The notes under the pieces are model-generated. The model saw nothing but the letters and a program-made list of their open reading frames with translations. It ran no database searches and was not told the DNA's origin. This document shows positions 1 through 10,748 of a stretch of DNA of 64,000 nt, piece by piece. Both the position numbers and the translations under genes were made by a program. Each line of letters begins with the position of its first letter. Position 1 is the stretch's first letter. Source of the stretch: BPGX01 sp035405785 (GTDB taxonomy: Bacteria > Bacteroidota > Bacteroidia > B-17B0 > Aurantibacillaceae); NCBI GenBank assembly GCA_035405785.1, contig DAONJS010000003.1, positions 160,727-224,726 on the forward strand, given 5' to 3'.

Positions 1-1285
1 TGAGGCAATGAAAATAGCCGCAGCAAAGGCATTGGCTGCATTGGCTAAAGAACAAGTTCCTGACAGTGTTTTATTAGCATACGGAAAAAAAACAATGGTT
101 TTTGGAAAAGATTACATTATTCCTAAACCCCTTGACCCACGCCTTATTTCAGAAGTTTCTTCTGCTGTAGCAAAAGCCGCCATTGAAAGTGGCGTTGCAA
201 GAAAAACTATTTCTGATTTTGAGGCCTATAAAATTCATTTAGCAAACAGAATTGGCAAGGACAATAAATTTATCCGAACAATCACTCAGAGAGCAAAATT
301 AGAACCTAAAAAAATTGTATTTGCCGAAGCAGACGCATTAAGAATCATCAAAGCCGTTAAAGTAATATGTGATGAAAATATCGCACAGCCCATTTTGTTA
401 GGAAATAAAAATCAGATTTTAGCCATTGCCAAAGAATGTGGCGTAGAATTAGGCAACAACATTACTATCATTGACCCAATGGAAGAAACAAAATTAAGAG
501 AAGAATATGGCGATATTTTATGGAAAAAAAGACAAAGAAAAGGTCTTACTCAATATGAAGCGAGACGCTTGATGAGAGATAGAAATTATTTTGGTGCTAT
601 GATGGTTGAACTTGGCCACGCAGATGCAATGATTTCTGGTATTACTCGCAGATTTAATGAAATCCTAAAACCCGCACTTGAAATTATTGGTCCAGATGAA
701 CACTTTCATAGAGTTGCTGGATTATATGCTCTCAGCACAAAAAAAGGTATTTACTTTTTTGCAGATGCTACCATACACGAAAATCCTACATGGGAACAAC
801 TTGTAGATATTACGCTTTTAACACATAATTATATTCGTCAGTTTAATATACAACCTGTTATTGCAATGCTCTCTTATTCAAATTTTGGTTCTGTAAAAAA
901 TGAAGAAACGATTAAGCAACAAAAAGCCATTGAGTATTTGCATAAAAATCATCCTGATATAATAGTAGATGGAGAAATACAGCCATCATTTGCATTAAAT
1001 CAAAATTTACTTCATGAAAAATTCCCTTTCAGCAAAATTGTAGATAAAGAAGTAAATACATTTATCTTCCCAAATTTATCTTCGGCACATATTACACAGC
1101 AAATGCTTGCAGAACTTGGTAATGCTGAAATTTTTGGACCTATTTTGATGGGATTGAAAAAACCAGTTCATGTATTACAACTTACTTCTACAGTTAGAGA
1201 AATTGTGAATATGGCAGTTATATCTGTATTAGATGCCCAAAGTAAAAAGGATTTCAAAATTCCTCAATTTACAAGTTCCATTTAA
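1..1285 (+). CDS. maeB: NADP-dependent malic enzyme, C-terminal part (5' end outside window)
   Basis: The frame is open from the first base, so this is the 3' part of a longer gene; the ATG at 8 is internal. Residues up to about 65 match the end of the malic enzyme NAD(P)-binding half (a VPDSVLLAYG stretch, then IIPKPLDPRL). After a linker (DFEAYKIHLANRIG), the rest is a phosphotransacetylase-like domain beginning KKIVFAEAD and containing the block ELGHADAMISG. This two-part layout is typical of MaeB-type enzymes of about 750 residues, which oxidatively decarboxylate malate to pyruvate with NADP. The C-terminal domain is generally regulatory (acetyl-CoA sensing) and not a working Pta. The family assignment is firm; the cofactor preference comes from the family. 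Confidence 0.9.
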   Translation, partial: EAMKIAAAKALAALAKEQVPDSVLLAYGKKTMVFGKDYIIPKPLDPRLISEVSSAVAKAAIESGVARKTISDFEAYKIHLANRIGKDNKFIRTITQRAKLEPKKIVFAEADALRIIKAVKVICDENIAQPILLGNKNQILAIAKECGVELGNNITIIDPMEETKLREEYGDILWKKRQRKGLTQYEARRLMRDRNYFGAMMVELGHADAMISGITRRFNEILKPALEIIGPDEHFHRVAGLYALSTKKGIYFFADATIHENPTWEQLVDITLLTHNYIRQFNIQPVIAMLSYSNFGSVKNEETIKQQKAIEYLHKNHPDIIVDGEIQPSFALNQNLLHEKFPFSKIVDKEVNTFIFPNLSSAHITQQMLAELGNAEIFGPILMGLKKPVHVLQLTSTVREIVNMAVISVLDAQSKKDFKIPQFTSSI

Positions 1286-1366
1286 TATCTATTATTCTTA
1301 ATGTAATTGTTAGAACTTACTTGAAAATCTTTTAATTGTAAAAATAACTAAAATCAATTTTATCTG

Positions 1367-1398
1367 TTTGTTTATTAACATATTTTTTTATTATTTTG
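1367..1398 (+). promoter_or_regulatory. Putative Bacteroidota promoter for the giant SPOR protein gene
   Basis: TTTG at 1367-1370 is followed after exactly 20 bases by TTATTTTG at 1391-1398, one mismatch from the -7 consensus TAnnTTTG. Transcription would start near 1405. That is very close to the GTG at 1409, which argues that translation may begin further in. Confidence 0.5.
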
Positions 1399-1408
1399 CC
1401 TGCTATAA

Positions 1409-4400
1409 GTGGATTTTATTAAATTGAAAATATCTAATTCAAAATACAAAGGTTTTAGGTTTATTAATTCTTTTTATTTTATTATTGCATTGATAGTTTG
1501 CAGTACTAATATATTTTCTCAAAAAGATATTGACGATGTAAAAAAACAAGCAGAGAGTGCATTCAAAGAAGAAAGTTATGTAGAAGCTTACAAATTATAT
1601 TCTCAACTTGTTGCTAACTTTTCAAAAGAACCCCTTTACAATTACCGATTAGGAGTATCAATGATTTATGCAGAACCTGATAAAAAGAAATGCATACCAT
1701 ACCTTGAATTTGCTGTAAAATTTGTTCAAAAAAAAGAAACTCCATCCGAAGCACTCTTTTATCTCGCAAAAGCATATCACCTCAATTACAGATTTAATGA
1801 CGCTATTAAATACTATCAAAATTACAAGCAATCTGTTTCGGCTTCAAAAGCTAAAGAAATGGAGGTGGATAAAGAAATTGCCGCTTGTGAAAATGGTAAA
1901 AAACTTTTATCTAATATCAAAGAACTTGTTATTCTCTCTAAAAAACAACTCAACGAAAATGAATACTTCAGAAGTTACGATTTATCAACCATTGGCGGAA
2001 AATTATTAGTCAAACCTGATGAGTTTCAATCTAAAATTGATAAAAAGAAAAAGGATAAATCTGTTGTTTATCTACCACAACAAGGTGATAAAGTGTTTTT
2101 TTCTTCTTATGGTGAAGATGGAAAAAATGGAAGAGATATTTATTTTGCTATTCGTTTGCCAAATGGCACTTTTGCTAAACCACAGCCATTGTCTGCTATC
2201 AACACACCTTATGACGAAGATTATCCATTTCTTCATCCAAACGGAAAAGTGTTATACTTTGCTTCCAAAGGACACAAAGGAATGGGCGGTTACGATATTT
2301 TCAAAACCACTTTTGACCCCAATACTCAAACTTGGTCTCCACCCGAAAACCTTGAATTTCCTATCAATTCACCAGGAGATGATTTTTTGTTCGTAACAGA
2401 TTCTTCTGAAAAAATAGCATACTTTTCTACTTCAAGATATTCTCCACCCGGCAAAATTGATGTATTGAAAGTTAAAACAGAACGTGTGCCACCACTTTTT
2501 GTGGCTATCAAAGGAAATGTTAGAAAAAATGATGTGAATCAAAGTGTTCGTTCTGTTATTGCCGTAAAAAATGTTGAAACAGGAGAATTAGTTGGAACTT
2601 ATGCTGCTGATGAAAATGGAGAGTATTATATGGAACTTCCAAATGGTGGAAAATTTTTATTTACAGTTGAAACACCAGGATTTACAAAGCAATCAGAAGT
2701 TGTGAATTTACCTTTATCTTATGCCATCAAACCATTTCGTCAAAGTATTTCGTATGAAAAAAATGTTCTTGTTATTACTAATTACTTTGATGAAAAAGCA
2801 TCAGATGATGCCTATTTGGATATTGTAGAACTAATTGAGAAAAAAGCAAAGTTAGAAACGAATGAAGAACAATTTAAACAACAAACTCAACAAACTTCTC
2901 AACCTATTGCAAATACTAACACAACAAGCACGCAAGAAACTCAAAATAATATAAATAAAAAAGAAGAAATATCAGCATCAAATACGCCAATTCCACCAAA
3001 TAATGTTCAAGAATTATTAAACATAGTAAAAAAAGACGCTGAAGAAGCACAAGCAGAAGCAAATCAATTAGAAATTGAAAACAATCAGTTAAAACAAGTT
3101 GTACAACTAAAAGAACAAGAATTAAAAGATATTGATAAAAATATTCAGGACACACAAAATCAACTTAATACCGCCGACTCAAAAGAAGAAAAGGAACAAT
3201 TAACTAAGTTATTAAAAGATTTAGAAGACAAAAAGAAAACTGCTACTGAACAAAAACAATTTTTTGAACAATATCAAAAAGAAGTAGAACAAAATCTTGC
3301 AGGTAAAAAGAAAGAAGCAGAACTCAATCAGCAATTTGCAAATACATTACAGGAATTAGATAAAGGAAAAAATCAATCTGCCGCTCTCAAAAAATTAGAA
3401 CAATTACAAAAGGAACTTCAACAACTTGAAAAACAAAAATCTAATGAAAGTGAAGTATTATCATCATTAAATAAACAAGAAAAAGAAACTCAGGAAGAAC
3501 TTAATAAAATTCAAAAACAGAAAAATAACATAGAAGAAGAAATTAATCTTATCAATGAAGAACTTAAAAACTTAAATAATGAACTCACAACCACAAAAGA
3601 TAAAGCATTAAAAGAAAATATTCAATCACAAATAAAAGAAAAAGAAGGTGAATTGTCTGAAAAGCAAAATTTATTATCCCAATTAAATGAACAAATATCA
3701 GATAAAAATGATGATTTAAAATCTATTCAGGAACAAAAAGAACTTGTAAGTAAAATTAAAAAGAATGAACAAATTCCTTTAAATCAAAACAAATCCAATC
3801 AAACCTCAGATGATACAAAAATTATAACTTCATCAAATATCAATAATATCGTTCAAGAATACAATTCCAAAATTGAAAATGCTTCTTCCAATGAAAATAA
3901 AAAACATTTAATTGAAGAATATAATCAATTGCTCACCAAATCAATTAAAGAAAACAATAAAAAAATTTCATCTACTACTAATCAAAGTGAAAGACAAAAA
4001 TTACAAAATCTAAATTATGAATTAGAGCAAATTTTAAAATCCAATAATGACCAATTATTAGCATTAAATAAATCTACTACACAACCTAATTCAATTCCAA
4101 CAAACACCACATCTACACAGCCAATTGCCACACAAACCACATCAACAAACACCACATCTACACAACCAATTACTACACAAACTACTTCACCAACAAACGC
4201 CACATCTACACAACCAATAGCAAACAAACAATCTGAAAATAAAACCAGTAATTTACCAATTCCTATCAATAATCGACAAGAACTTATCAATAACATTTCT
4301 CAACAAGAGCAACTAAAATCAGAATTTACTGCACTGAAAAATCAATTTGAAAATCAAACTTATCAATCTCCAAATTCATCATCATATAAACAAAATCTTC

Positions 4401-7400
4401 CACAAATCAATGAAAATCCAGCAACCAAAAATATCATCAATATCTTGAATGCTAATAATCAAATTAATTTCTTTAATAAGCAAGTTGATAGTTTAAGAGC
4501 CATTTCATCAGAATTAAAAAATAAAGCCAATAAAACCAACGATAACAATCAAAAACAAAAACTATTATCAGATGCTAAAAAACTTGATGTTGCTGCATTA
4601 GAAAAGGAATATCAATCAGCACAATTTACAAAAACATTAAATCAAAATTTATTTATTCTCTATGAAGAAACAATAAATAATTTACCAGAAAATCAAAAAC
4701 AAGAACTTCAATCAGAACTAAACAAAGCAAAACAAGATTTCAAACAAGCCCAGCAAATTCGTCAGGAAGCCGCCAATCAAAGTAACTTAACTATTAAACT
4801 TGCTGCAGAACAAAATGCACAAGAAAAAGAACAAGTAGCACTTAATTCACTTAATCAATTACTCACTGACAAAAAAATTTCTTTACCAACAGACAATATC
4901 CAACAATCCTTACAAACCGAGAATACTCAAATAACAGAAAAACACATTTCACTTCAAAATCAGTTTATTAAAGCCAACGACGCTGAAATTAATTATCTCA
5001 TAAACATTACAGACACATCACAAAAAATTAAATCTAATCCTTCATTATCTCAATCATTATCACAATTATTAGAATTGAAAAAAAATATTGACCAACAACT
5101 AACTGCTTCAAATAACAATAAAGAACAACTCAATAATATCATCAATAATCAATTACAACTATTACAACAATTAAGGCAAATCAATAATTCCATTCAACCA
5201 TCAGTTACACAAACAAATAATTACATCACAAAAGAAGAAACTCAAAAACTCATGACAAATAATGCAATCAAAGATTCGTCAATTGCACTTGCCCAAAAAT
5301 TACCGCTTAACATCAATAACAACTCTGCTCAACAAATTACATCTTTAATACAGGAACAAAAACAAATAGAAGATAATTTGAAAACTGATAACCCAATCCT
5401 TAAATCACCCGACGAAATTCAAAAAGATAATGAAAATATAAATACTGAAATTACTCAATTGACAAACAAAGCTCTGACATTAAAACAACAAATTTCTCAA
5501 ACAACCGATCAAAGAAAAAAAGCAGAACTTCAAACAGAATTTGACAGAACCAATGCTCTTATTCAAGAAAAGAAGATTACTCAAATGTCTAATGAAATTT
5601 TAATCAATCAGGCAGAATATAATTCCAATCAAAATTATCTCAATCAACTAATTTCATCTATTCCTTCAAATAATTCAACAGAAAAAAATTCAGCATTAAT
5701 CACTATCAATGAGATTCAAAAACTAAAAAAACAAGAAGAATCTCTTATTAAAGAAGCACTTGCACTTAATAATACATCAGCACAATTAGGTGCATTACAA
5801 AATGCTCGCATCAAACAACAAGAATATCTGCAAGCCCAAGAAGAATTGACAAAAAAACTTTCAAAATATAATCCACAACTCACTAAACAACCATCCAAAG
5901 TTAATGTCAATGATCCGCTTGCATTATCATTGAAATATCAAAGCAATCTCAACAAGCAAATTAAAGAATGGGAAGCCATCAATAATAATTTGAATATGGA
6001 AATTACACGTCTTTATCCAAAATATTCAACTACTCCATCAGGAAAACTTTTAGCAGATGCTCAAAATATTATCAATCAGGCAAAAAACACTAATGACCTT
6101 AATAAAAAATTAGAACTTTATACAAAAGCCGCACAATTACAACAAACTGCTCTACAACAACTCTCTACTCCAATTGCATCAAATAATCAACCACAACCTA
6201 ATAATACCATTGCTCAAAATAAAGCACAGCAAAACCAAGCACAAACCAATAATAACATTACTCAAAACAAAACACAACAAAATCAACCACAACCTAATAA
6301 TAACATTGCTCAAAACAAAACACAACAAAATCAATCGCAAGCTAATAATAACCTTGCTCAAAACAAAACACAACAAAATCAATCGCAAGCTAATAATAAC
6401 CTTGCTCANNNNNNNNNNNNNNNNNNNNNNNNNNNNNNNNNNNNNNNNNNNNNNNNNNNNNNNNNNNNNNNNNNNNNNNNNNNNNNNNNNNNNNNNNNNN
6501 NNNNNNNNAAACAAAACACAACAAAATCAAACACAATCTAATAATAACATCGCTCAAAATCAACCACAACAAAATCAACAACCGCAAAATAATTTTTTAC
6601 CACAAATTAAATCTGTAAAAATATCCCGCACACCAGCATATTCTGATGCTAATCCAATTCCATTAAATCCAAAATTACCTGATGGTCTTATTTTTTCTGT
6701 GCAAGTTGGAGCATTCAAAAATCCTTTACCTAATAATTTCTTTAATGGTTTAAGTCCTGTGTTTTCTCAAACTACAGAAAATAATTTGTATCGTTATTTA
6801 GTAGGTCAGATGACAGATGCACAAGAAGCCATCGCACTAAAAAATAATTTTAAAAATTTAGGTTATACCGATGCTTTTGTTATTGCGTATTACAATGGCA
6901 AAAGAATATCTTTAAGTGAAGCATTAGAATTATTGAAAAAGCAAAATTCACAAGCAGCCAATATCAATCCTTTTGCTACTACAAATGTCCTTGAAAAAGC
7001 CCAAATACCTACATACACTACATTGATGGAAACAACACAACAAAATATAACTGAATCAAATATTAAAGAAAGTGAAGAAATCAATGATCTTTATTTCACA
7101 ATACAAATTGGTGTATATGGTAAAAATGTTTCTGATGCCACATTCAAATACATCAAGCCCATTATCCGTGCTACTATCAATGATAAATTTTATAGATATT
7201 CAGCAGGTATTTACGACAACATTTCTCAAGCTCAAAAGGACTTACAAAAAGTAATTGCACTTGGAATGAAAGATGCTTTTATCTGTGCTTACTGGAATGG
7301 TAAAAGATTATTTTATCCTGAAGCAGAAAAACTTATTCGTGAAAATAAAAATATCAGATATGCACCACCTCAACCTATTGTATTTCCTAATGAATCTGCA

Positions 7401-7826
7401 GCTATCCCATTTGCTCAAAATACAACTGTTCAAAACGCTATTATTGAAAACAATGAAAATTATCCACCCTTTGATCCAACACTTGTATTTTCTAATGGTG
7501 TAACAAAAAGACCAGAGTCTACTCCCGAAAATGGCGTAAAATCTGATAATTCAGGAATATGCTTTAGAGTGCAAATTGGAGCATTCAAAAACAGAGTGCC
7601 ACAAGCCACTGCAGAAAAATATTTCAAAATCAAAGATTGGCCTATTGAAGTGCATTATATCAACGGATTGTATATTTACACAGTAGGAAATTTTGTAGGA
7701 AGTAAATATGCAGCCAAATTAAGAGATCAAGTTGTATCGCTTGGAATTACTGATGCTTTCATTACAGTATATAAAGATAATAAAAAACTTTTTGGTTACG
7801 AAGCATTGAAGTATATGAATCAATGA
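1409..7826 (+). CDS. Giant TPR-PD40-coiled coil-SPOR envelope protein (PorE-like front end), split by an assembly gap
   Basis: One gene of about 2,100 residues, cut by the N run at 6409-6508. The frame before the gap and the frame after it become the same if the Ns are removed, so I annotate a single CDS. Domains: signal peptide about 1-38; TPR-like helices about 40-165; PD40 beta-propeller repeats about 215-350 (FSSYGEDGKNGRDIYF, then the YDEDYPFLHPNGKVLYFAS block); a carboxypeptidase-regulatory-like domain about 365-440; long Q/E/K/N-rich coiled coils about 470-890 and 960-1590; T/P-rich repeats about 898-937; 16-residue Q/N repeats from about 1590. Three SPOR-like domains follow, at about 6680-6930, 7084-7340 and 7556-7820. 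TPR-PD40-CRD is the front end of PorE, a T9SS protein whose OmpA-like tail binds peptidoglycan; here SPOR domains take the place of that tail. Its function as a cell-wall anchor is inferred. The start is GTG, or possibly TTG at 1424. Confidence 0.8.
4101..4220 (+). repeat. 45/48-bp in-frame tandem repeat encoding T/P/Q-rich linker
   Basis: Three copies of a unit beginning CAAACACCACATCTACACA start at 4101, 4146 and 4194 (45- then 48-base periods). They encode a Thr/Gln/Pro linker of the NTTSTQPIATQTT type. It lies between two coiled-coil stretches and looks like a flexible hinge. All spacings keep the reading frame. Confidence 0.8.
6202..6590 (+). repeat. 48-bp tandem repeat encoding 16-residue Q/N units, containing the assembly gap
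   Basis: The GCTCAAAA-type landmark (ACTCAAAA once) recurs at 6212, 6260, 6308, 6356 and 6404, always 48 bases apart, and again at 6552 after the gap. Each unit encodes about AQNKTQQNQSQANNNL. The last two full copies before the gap are nearly identical, which is why an assembler would break here. 6552 minus 6404 minus the 100 Ns is exactly 48, so both flanks are in phase. Confidence 0.9.
6409..6508. other. Assembly gap (100 N)
   Basis: A run of exactly 100 N, the conventional length for a scaffold gap of unknown size. It lies inside a 48-bp tandem repeat. Phase on both sides implies that the true missing length is zero or a multiple of 48 bases, not 100. Confidence 0.97.
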
Positions 7827-7832
7827 TAGTGA

Positions 7833-8522
7833 ATGAAAACATTAGTTTCAATCAAAGATAAATTATTAGTTATTTTGTTCATTGTTTTTTTTCAATTTGT
7901 TAATGGACAAATTTTTGATTCTCTGAAAGTAGCATTTCAAAAGAAACCAGGCATTGATGTAGGATTAGAAACAAGAAATTCATTTTTATTAAATGATACT
8001 GTGAAGTTTCGTGGTATCAAACTTGGCGTAAGTTTTGGTAAAAAAATTAAAATAGGATTATCTTACAATTGGCTAAAAAGCAACATTTACAATCAGGTAT
8101 CTTATTTTTATGATAGTTCAAGAGATACCACAAAAGGTTATTTTAAGATGGCTTATTTATCTATTTACACTAAAATAGTTTATCATAAAAACAAAAGATG
8201 GGAATACAGTACACCTTTACAATTTGGCTATGGAAGTTCATGGATTCAGCAAAGTTCAAAATTATCTTTTAAGAACCAGCAATTTAAAAAAAATATGATA
8301 GTATATGAGCCCACTGTATCTGTACAGTTTAAATTATTCAAATGGCTTGGAATAGCAGGAAATATAGGATATAGATTTGTTTGGCATAAAGATGAAAAAA
8401 TTATCAGCCATTTGAATGGTCCTATTTATGTATTGAATATCAATTTTATGTTAGAACAATTATTTTTTGAAGCCTTTCCAGAAAGTGAAATCACAAAAAG
8501 ATTTGGTCCTGCTGAGTGGTAA
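7833..8522 (+). CDS. Outer-membrane beta-barrel protein, hypothetical
   Basis: 229 residues with a signal peptide ending near residue 25 (FFQFVNGQ). The rest alternates short aromatic and polar strands (for example IKIGLSYNW, KLFKWLGIAGNIGYRFVW), as expected for a small outer-membrane barrel of 8-10 strands. It begins 6 bases after the SPOR giant and is very likely co-transcribed with it. The pairing suggests that the giant protein and the barrel work together at the outer membrane, much as PorE works beside PorP in type IX secretion, but I see no PorP/SprF family signature here. Exact family not recognised. Confidence 0.75.
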   Translation: MKTLVSIKDKLLVILFIVFFQFVNGQIFDSLKVAFQKKPGIDVGLETRNSFLLNDTVKFRGIKLGVSFGKKIKIGLSYNWLKSNIYNQVSYFYDSSRDTTKGYFKMAYLSIYTKIVYHKNKRWEYSTPLQFGYGSSWIQQSSKLSFKNQQFKKNMIVYEPTVSVQFKLFKWLGIAGNIGYRFVWHKDEKIISHLNGPIYVLNINFMLEQLFFEAFPESEITKRFGPAEW

Positions 8523-8561
8523 ATTTATTTCCTTTTTAGAAAGAAATAAAACAAAATTTAT

Positions 8562-8588
8562 TTCCTTGAATGAAGGAAAATATTTTTT
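8562..8588 (+). terminator. Hairpin terminator after the outer-membrane protein gene
   Basis: TTTCCTT at 8562-8568, loop GAATG, AAGGAAA at 8574-8580, then TATTTTTT. The 7-bp stem and T run form a reasonable intrinsic terminator for the plus-strand operon, placed just before the converging glycosyltransferase gene. A second weaker inverted pair (TTTATTTC/GAAATAAA) lies just upstream. Confidence 0.55.
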
Positions 8589-9786
8589 AACTGTAAATCT
8601 TTGAATAAATCCACGAGATGTTATCAAATGAACGATATTGCTTTGCAATCTGAACAATTTTATTTTTAATTTCTTTGTCTGAAATTAACCTGTCAATATA
8701 TTCTATGGCTTTTTGATATTCTGTTTTATTTAATTCTTTTAATACATAGCCAATGTTATTTTTTTCAATAATATCTGAATCATCAGAAATGTCTTTTGTA
8801 ATAATTACAGGTAATCCAGTAGCCCAATATTCTCCATCTTTTATTGGAGAACCAAATTTTCTTGAATAAGTTGGCTTAAATATTGTAATTGCATAATCAG
8901 CAACATTCAAATATTTATGAACTTCATTATGAGGAACAAACAAATGAATTATTTTATTTGAAGGTATTTTGAATTCATTCAACTTATTTTGAACATATTC
9001 TTTTGAATGAGAGGAGAGAATAATGAAATTAAAATTTTCTTTCCAATAATTTGATGCTACACTTAAAAATTCAAAAAACTCATTTTCTAAATAAATACCT
9101 CCAAATTTACCTGCATAAATGCCTACAATTTTATTATTAAGTTGTAATTCATTTCTAATTTTATTTCTCAATTCATTTGATGGATTAAATAAATTGGTAT
9201 TAACGCAAGCTGGTTTTACAAACCAGTTATTTTTATCGGGATTAAAATTATAGCGAGACACTGCATATTCTTTAATCATTCTTTCTGTAGTAGCAATAAG
9301 ATATTTAGCGTGATGAGTCATTTTCTTCTCAAAATAAAATAACAAACGAAATGCTAATGAATTTTTTTTCCATTCTCCTACTTCAACCATTGCTTCTGCA
9401 TGTGGTTCATAACTGTCAATTATTAAAGGTCTGTTTGTAATTAAAGATAGTATATAGCCAAATAAACCAGCGGGCGTGCACCATGTATGAATGTGTGTGA
9501 TGTTTTTTTTATAGATAAAGAAAATTAATTGTAACAACATTATCAAGTAATAAATTAAAGCACGAAAACCAAATGGAATATACGAATATGAAATAACTTT
9601 AATAAGCGGATGATTAAATGAAATTTTTTTGTTAGATTTATTAAGTGCTACAAGATAAATTTGTTCGTCATTATATAATGATTTTGAAATAATTTCAAGA
9701 TAAGGCAATGTATATGTTTGAATGAGGGCATCATTAAAATCCCAGTATGTGAGAACTAAAATTTTCTTTTTAATTTTTTCTTTCAT
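8587..9786 (-). CDS. Glycosyltransferase, GT4/GT-B fold
   Basis: 399 residues. The N-terminal Rossmann half carries the DSYEPHAEAM motif after a membrane-associating hydrophobic stretch (residues about 70-95). The C-terminal half has the nucleotide-sugar end motif IKDGEYWATGLPVIIT with the Glu expected in retaining GT-B enzymes. It would transfer a sugar in surface-glycan assembly at the cytoplasmic face; donor and acceptor cannot be read from sequence. It is the last gene of the minus-strand polysaccharide run. Its ATG is the end of the dispersed repeat at 9784-9868, so its translation signals lie inside that repeat. Confidence 0.85.
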   Translation of the reverse strand: MKEKIKKKILVLTYWDFNDALIQTYTLPYLEIISKSLYNDEQIYLVALNKSNKKISFNHPLIKVISYSYIPFGFRALIYYLIMLLQLIFFIYKKNITHIHTWCTPAGLFGYILSLITNRPLIIDSYEPHAEAMVEVGEWKKNSLAFRLLFYFEKKMTHHAKYLIATTERMIKEYAVSRYNFNPDKNNWFVKPACVNTNLFNPSNELRNKIRNELQLNNKIVGIYAGKFGGIYLENEFFEFLSVASNYWKENFNFIILSSHSKEYVQNKLNEFKIPSNKIIHLFVPHNEVHKYLNVADYAITIFKPTYSRKFGSPIKDGEYWATGLPVIITKDISDDSDIIEKNNIGYVLKELNKTEYQKAIEYIDRLISDKEIKNKIVQIAKQYRSFDNISWIYSKIYS

Positions 9787-9868
9787 CCGTAAATAATTTT
9801 TATAATAGGTCGGATGGAACTCGCATGATGAATTTTCATCTTTATTAAAAGAATAATGCTCGTTTCAT
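9784..9868 (-). repeat. Intergenic hairpin repeat, copy A, ending on a start codon
   Basis: About 85 bp closely matching 10746-10840, with a long identical core around GGTCGGATGGAACTCGCATG. On the minus strand it begins ATGAAACGAGCAT and ends CGGATGAAA, whose ATG is the start of the glycosyltransferase at 8587-9786. CATCCG/CGGATG form one inverted pair. Possible mini-ORFs inside (MKRALFF; MKIHHASSIRPIIKIIYG) are probably incidental. Confidence 0.85.
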
Positions 9869-9872
9869 AAAT

Positions 9873-10748
9873 TCAAAATATCAATCGCTTTAATACTGCC
9901 CAAAATCTTTTTTTAAAGATGAAAAATGGACAATACTTTAATCCTTTTAATAGATATTCAAATGTTTCCTTTTTATTTTTTTTGTCAAATGACAAATGTA
10001 GTGCTAAATAGGTATATGCACCACAATATAAAAGATTTAATTTTTTATGATATTTTTGAATAATGGCAGGATTAGAGGTAACAATGTCAATAAATGTTTC
10101 AATTTTTTTTATCCATTTATCTTTATCTACTTGCATTACGCTTCTATTGGGATGCTGAATAATAGCGGATGTAATAATTGGAAAATGTTTAATTTCAGTA
10201 TGTGCAGATATTCTGAGCCAAAGTTCCCAATCTTCTAATCCGGCAATTATTCTATTTTCGTTGAAGTAAAAATTTTGGAAAAAATTTTTTTCTATAAATA
10301 CACTATTACAAGAGAATGGATTTCCATATATAATTGAATCAGATAATATCTTAGTTCTGCTGTGAATTATTGTTTTATTAGTTTTAATATCATAAGATAA
10401 ATGGAAAATTTTGATGTTGTAATTGTTTATTATATTAAAAGCTGTTTCTAAATGATTGTTGTATAAAATATCATCTGAATCAAAAAAATTTAGCCATTCT
10501 CCTATTGCTTGTTTTGCACCAAAGTTTCTTGCAAATCCTCTTTCTGAATTTTGAATTTTGAAATATCTAATTTTTTCTGATAAAAATGGTTTAACTACTT
10601 CCTCTGTATTATCAGTGCTACCATCATCAACAATAATGAGTTCAAAATTTTGAAAAGTTTGATTTATTACTGATTGAATAGTGTTTTCAATAACATTTGA
10701 ACGATTATATGTAGGGATGATGATAGAGAAGATAGGGTAAGTTTTCAT
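9873..10748 (-). CDS. Glycosyltransferase family 2
   Basis: 291 residues, GT-A fold: FSIIIPTYNRSNVIENTI at the N-terminus, IIVDDGSTDN nucleotide-binding strand, then the metal-binding FFDSDD (DxD) near residue 90 and GLEDWELWLR further on, which is the usual ED catalytic region. It should be an inverting transferase acting in the cytoplasm on a lipid-linked glycan. A longer open frame extends 14 codons upstream into the repeat, but the ATG at 10748 starts the conserved MKTYPIFSII and is the better start. The gene sits between two copies of the same intergenic repeat, so it looks like a module. Confidence 0.87.
   Translation of the reverse strand: MKTYPIFSIIIPTYNRSNVIENTIQSVINQTFQNFELIIVDDGSTDNTEEVVKPFLSEKIRYFKIQNSERGFARNFGAKQAIGEWLNFFDSDDILYNNHLETAFNIINNYNIKIFHLSYDIKTNKTIIHSRTKILSDSIIYGNPFSCNSVFIEKNFFQNFYFNENRIIAGLEDWELWLRISAHTEIKHFPIITSAIIQHPNRSVMQVDKDKWIKKIETFIDIVTSNPAIIQKYHKKLNLLYCGAYTYLALHLSFDKKNKKETFEYLLKGLKYCPFFIFKKRFWAVLKRLIF

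Noticed and set aside
2916..3155. Antisense open frames inside the giant gene (also at 4015-4296 and 5716-5910)
   Set aside because: They are mirror readings of Q/E/K-rich coding sequence, with Leu/Val/Phe-rich nonsense products.
6174..7826. Separate gene starting at 6174 in the frame that is open after the gap
   Set aside because: Before the gap this frame is an out-of-phase reading of the Q/N repeat (many HKINHNLI units). Only its part after 6508 is real, as the end of the giant gene.
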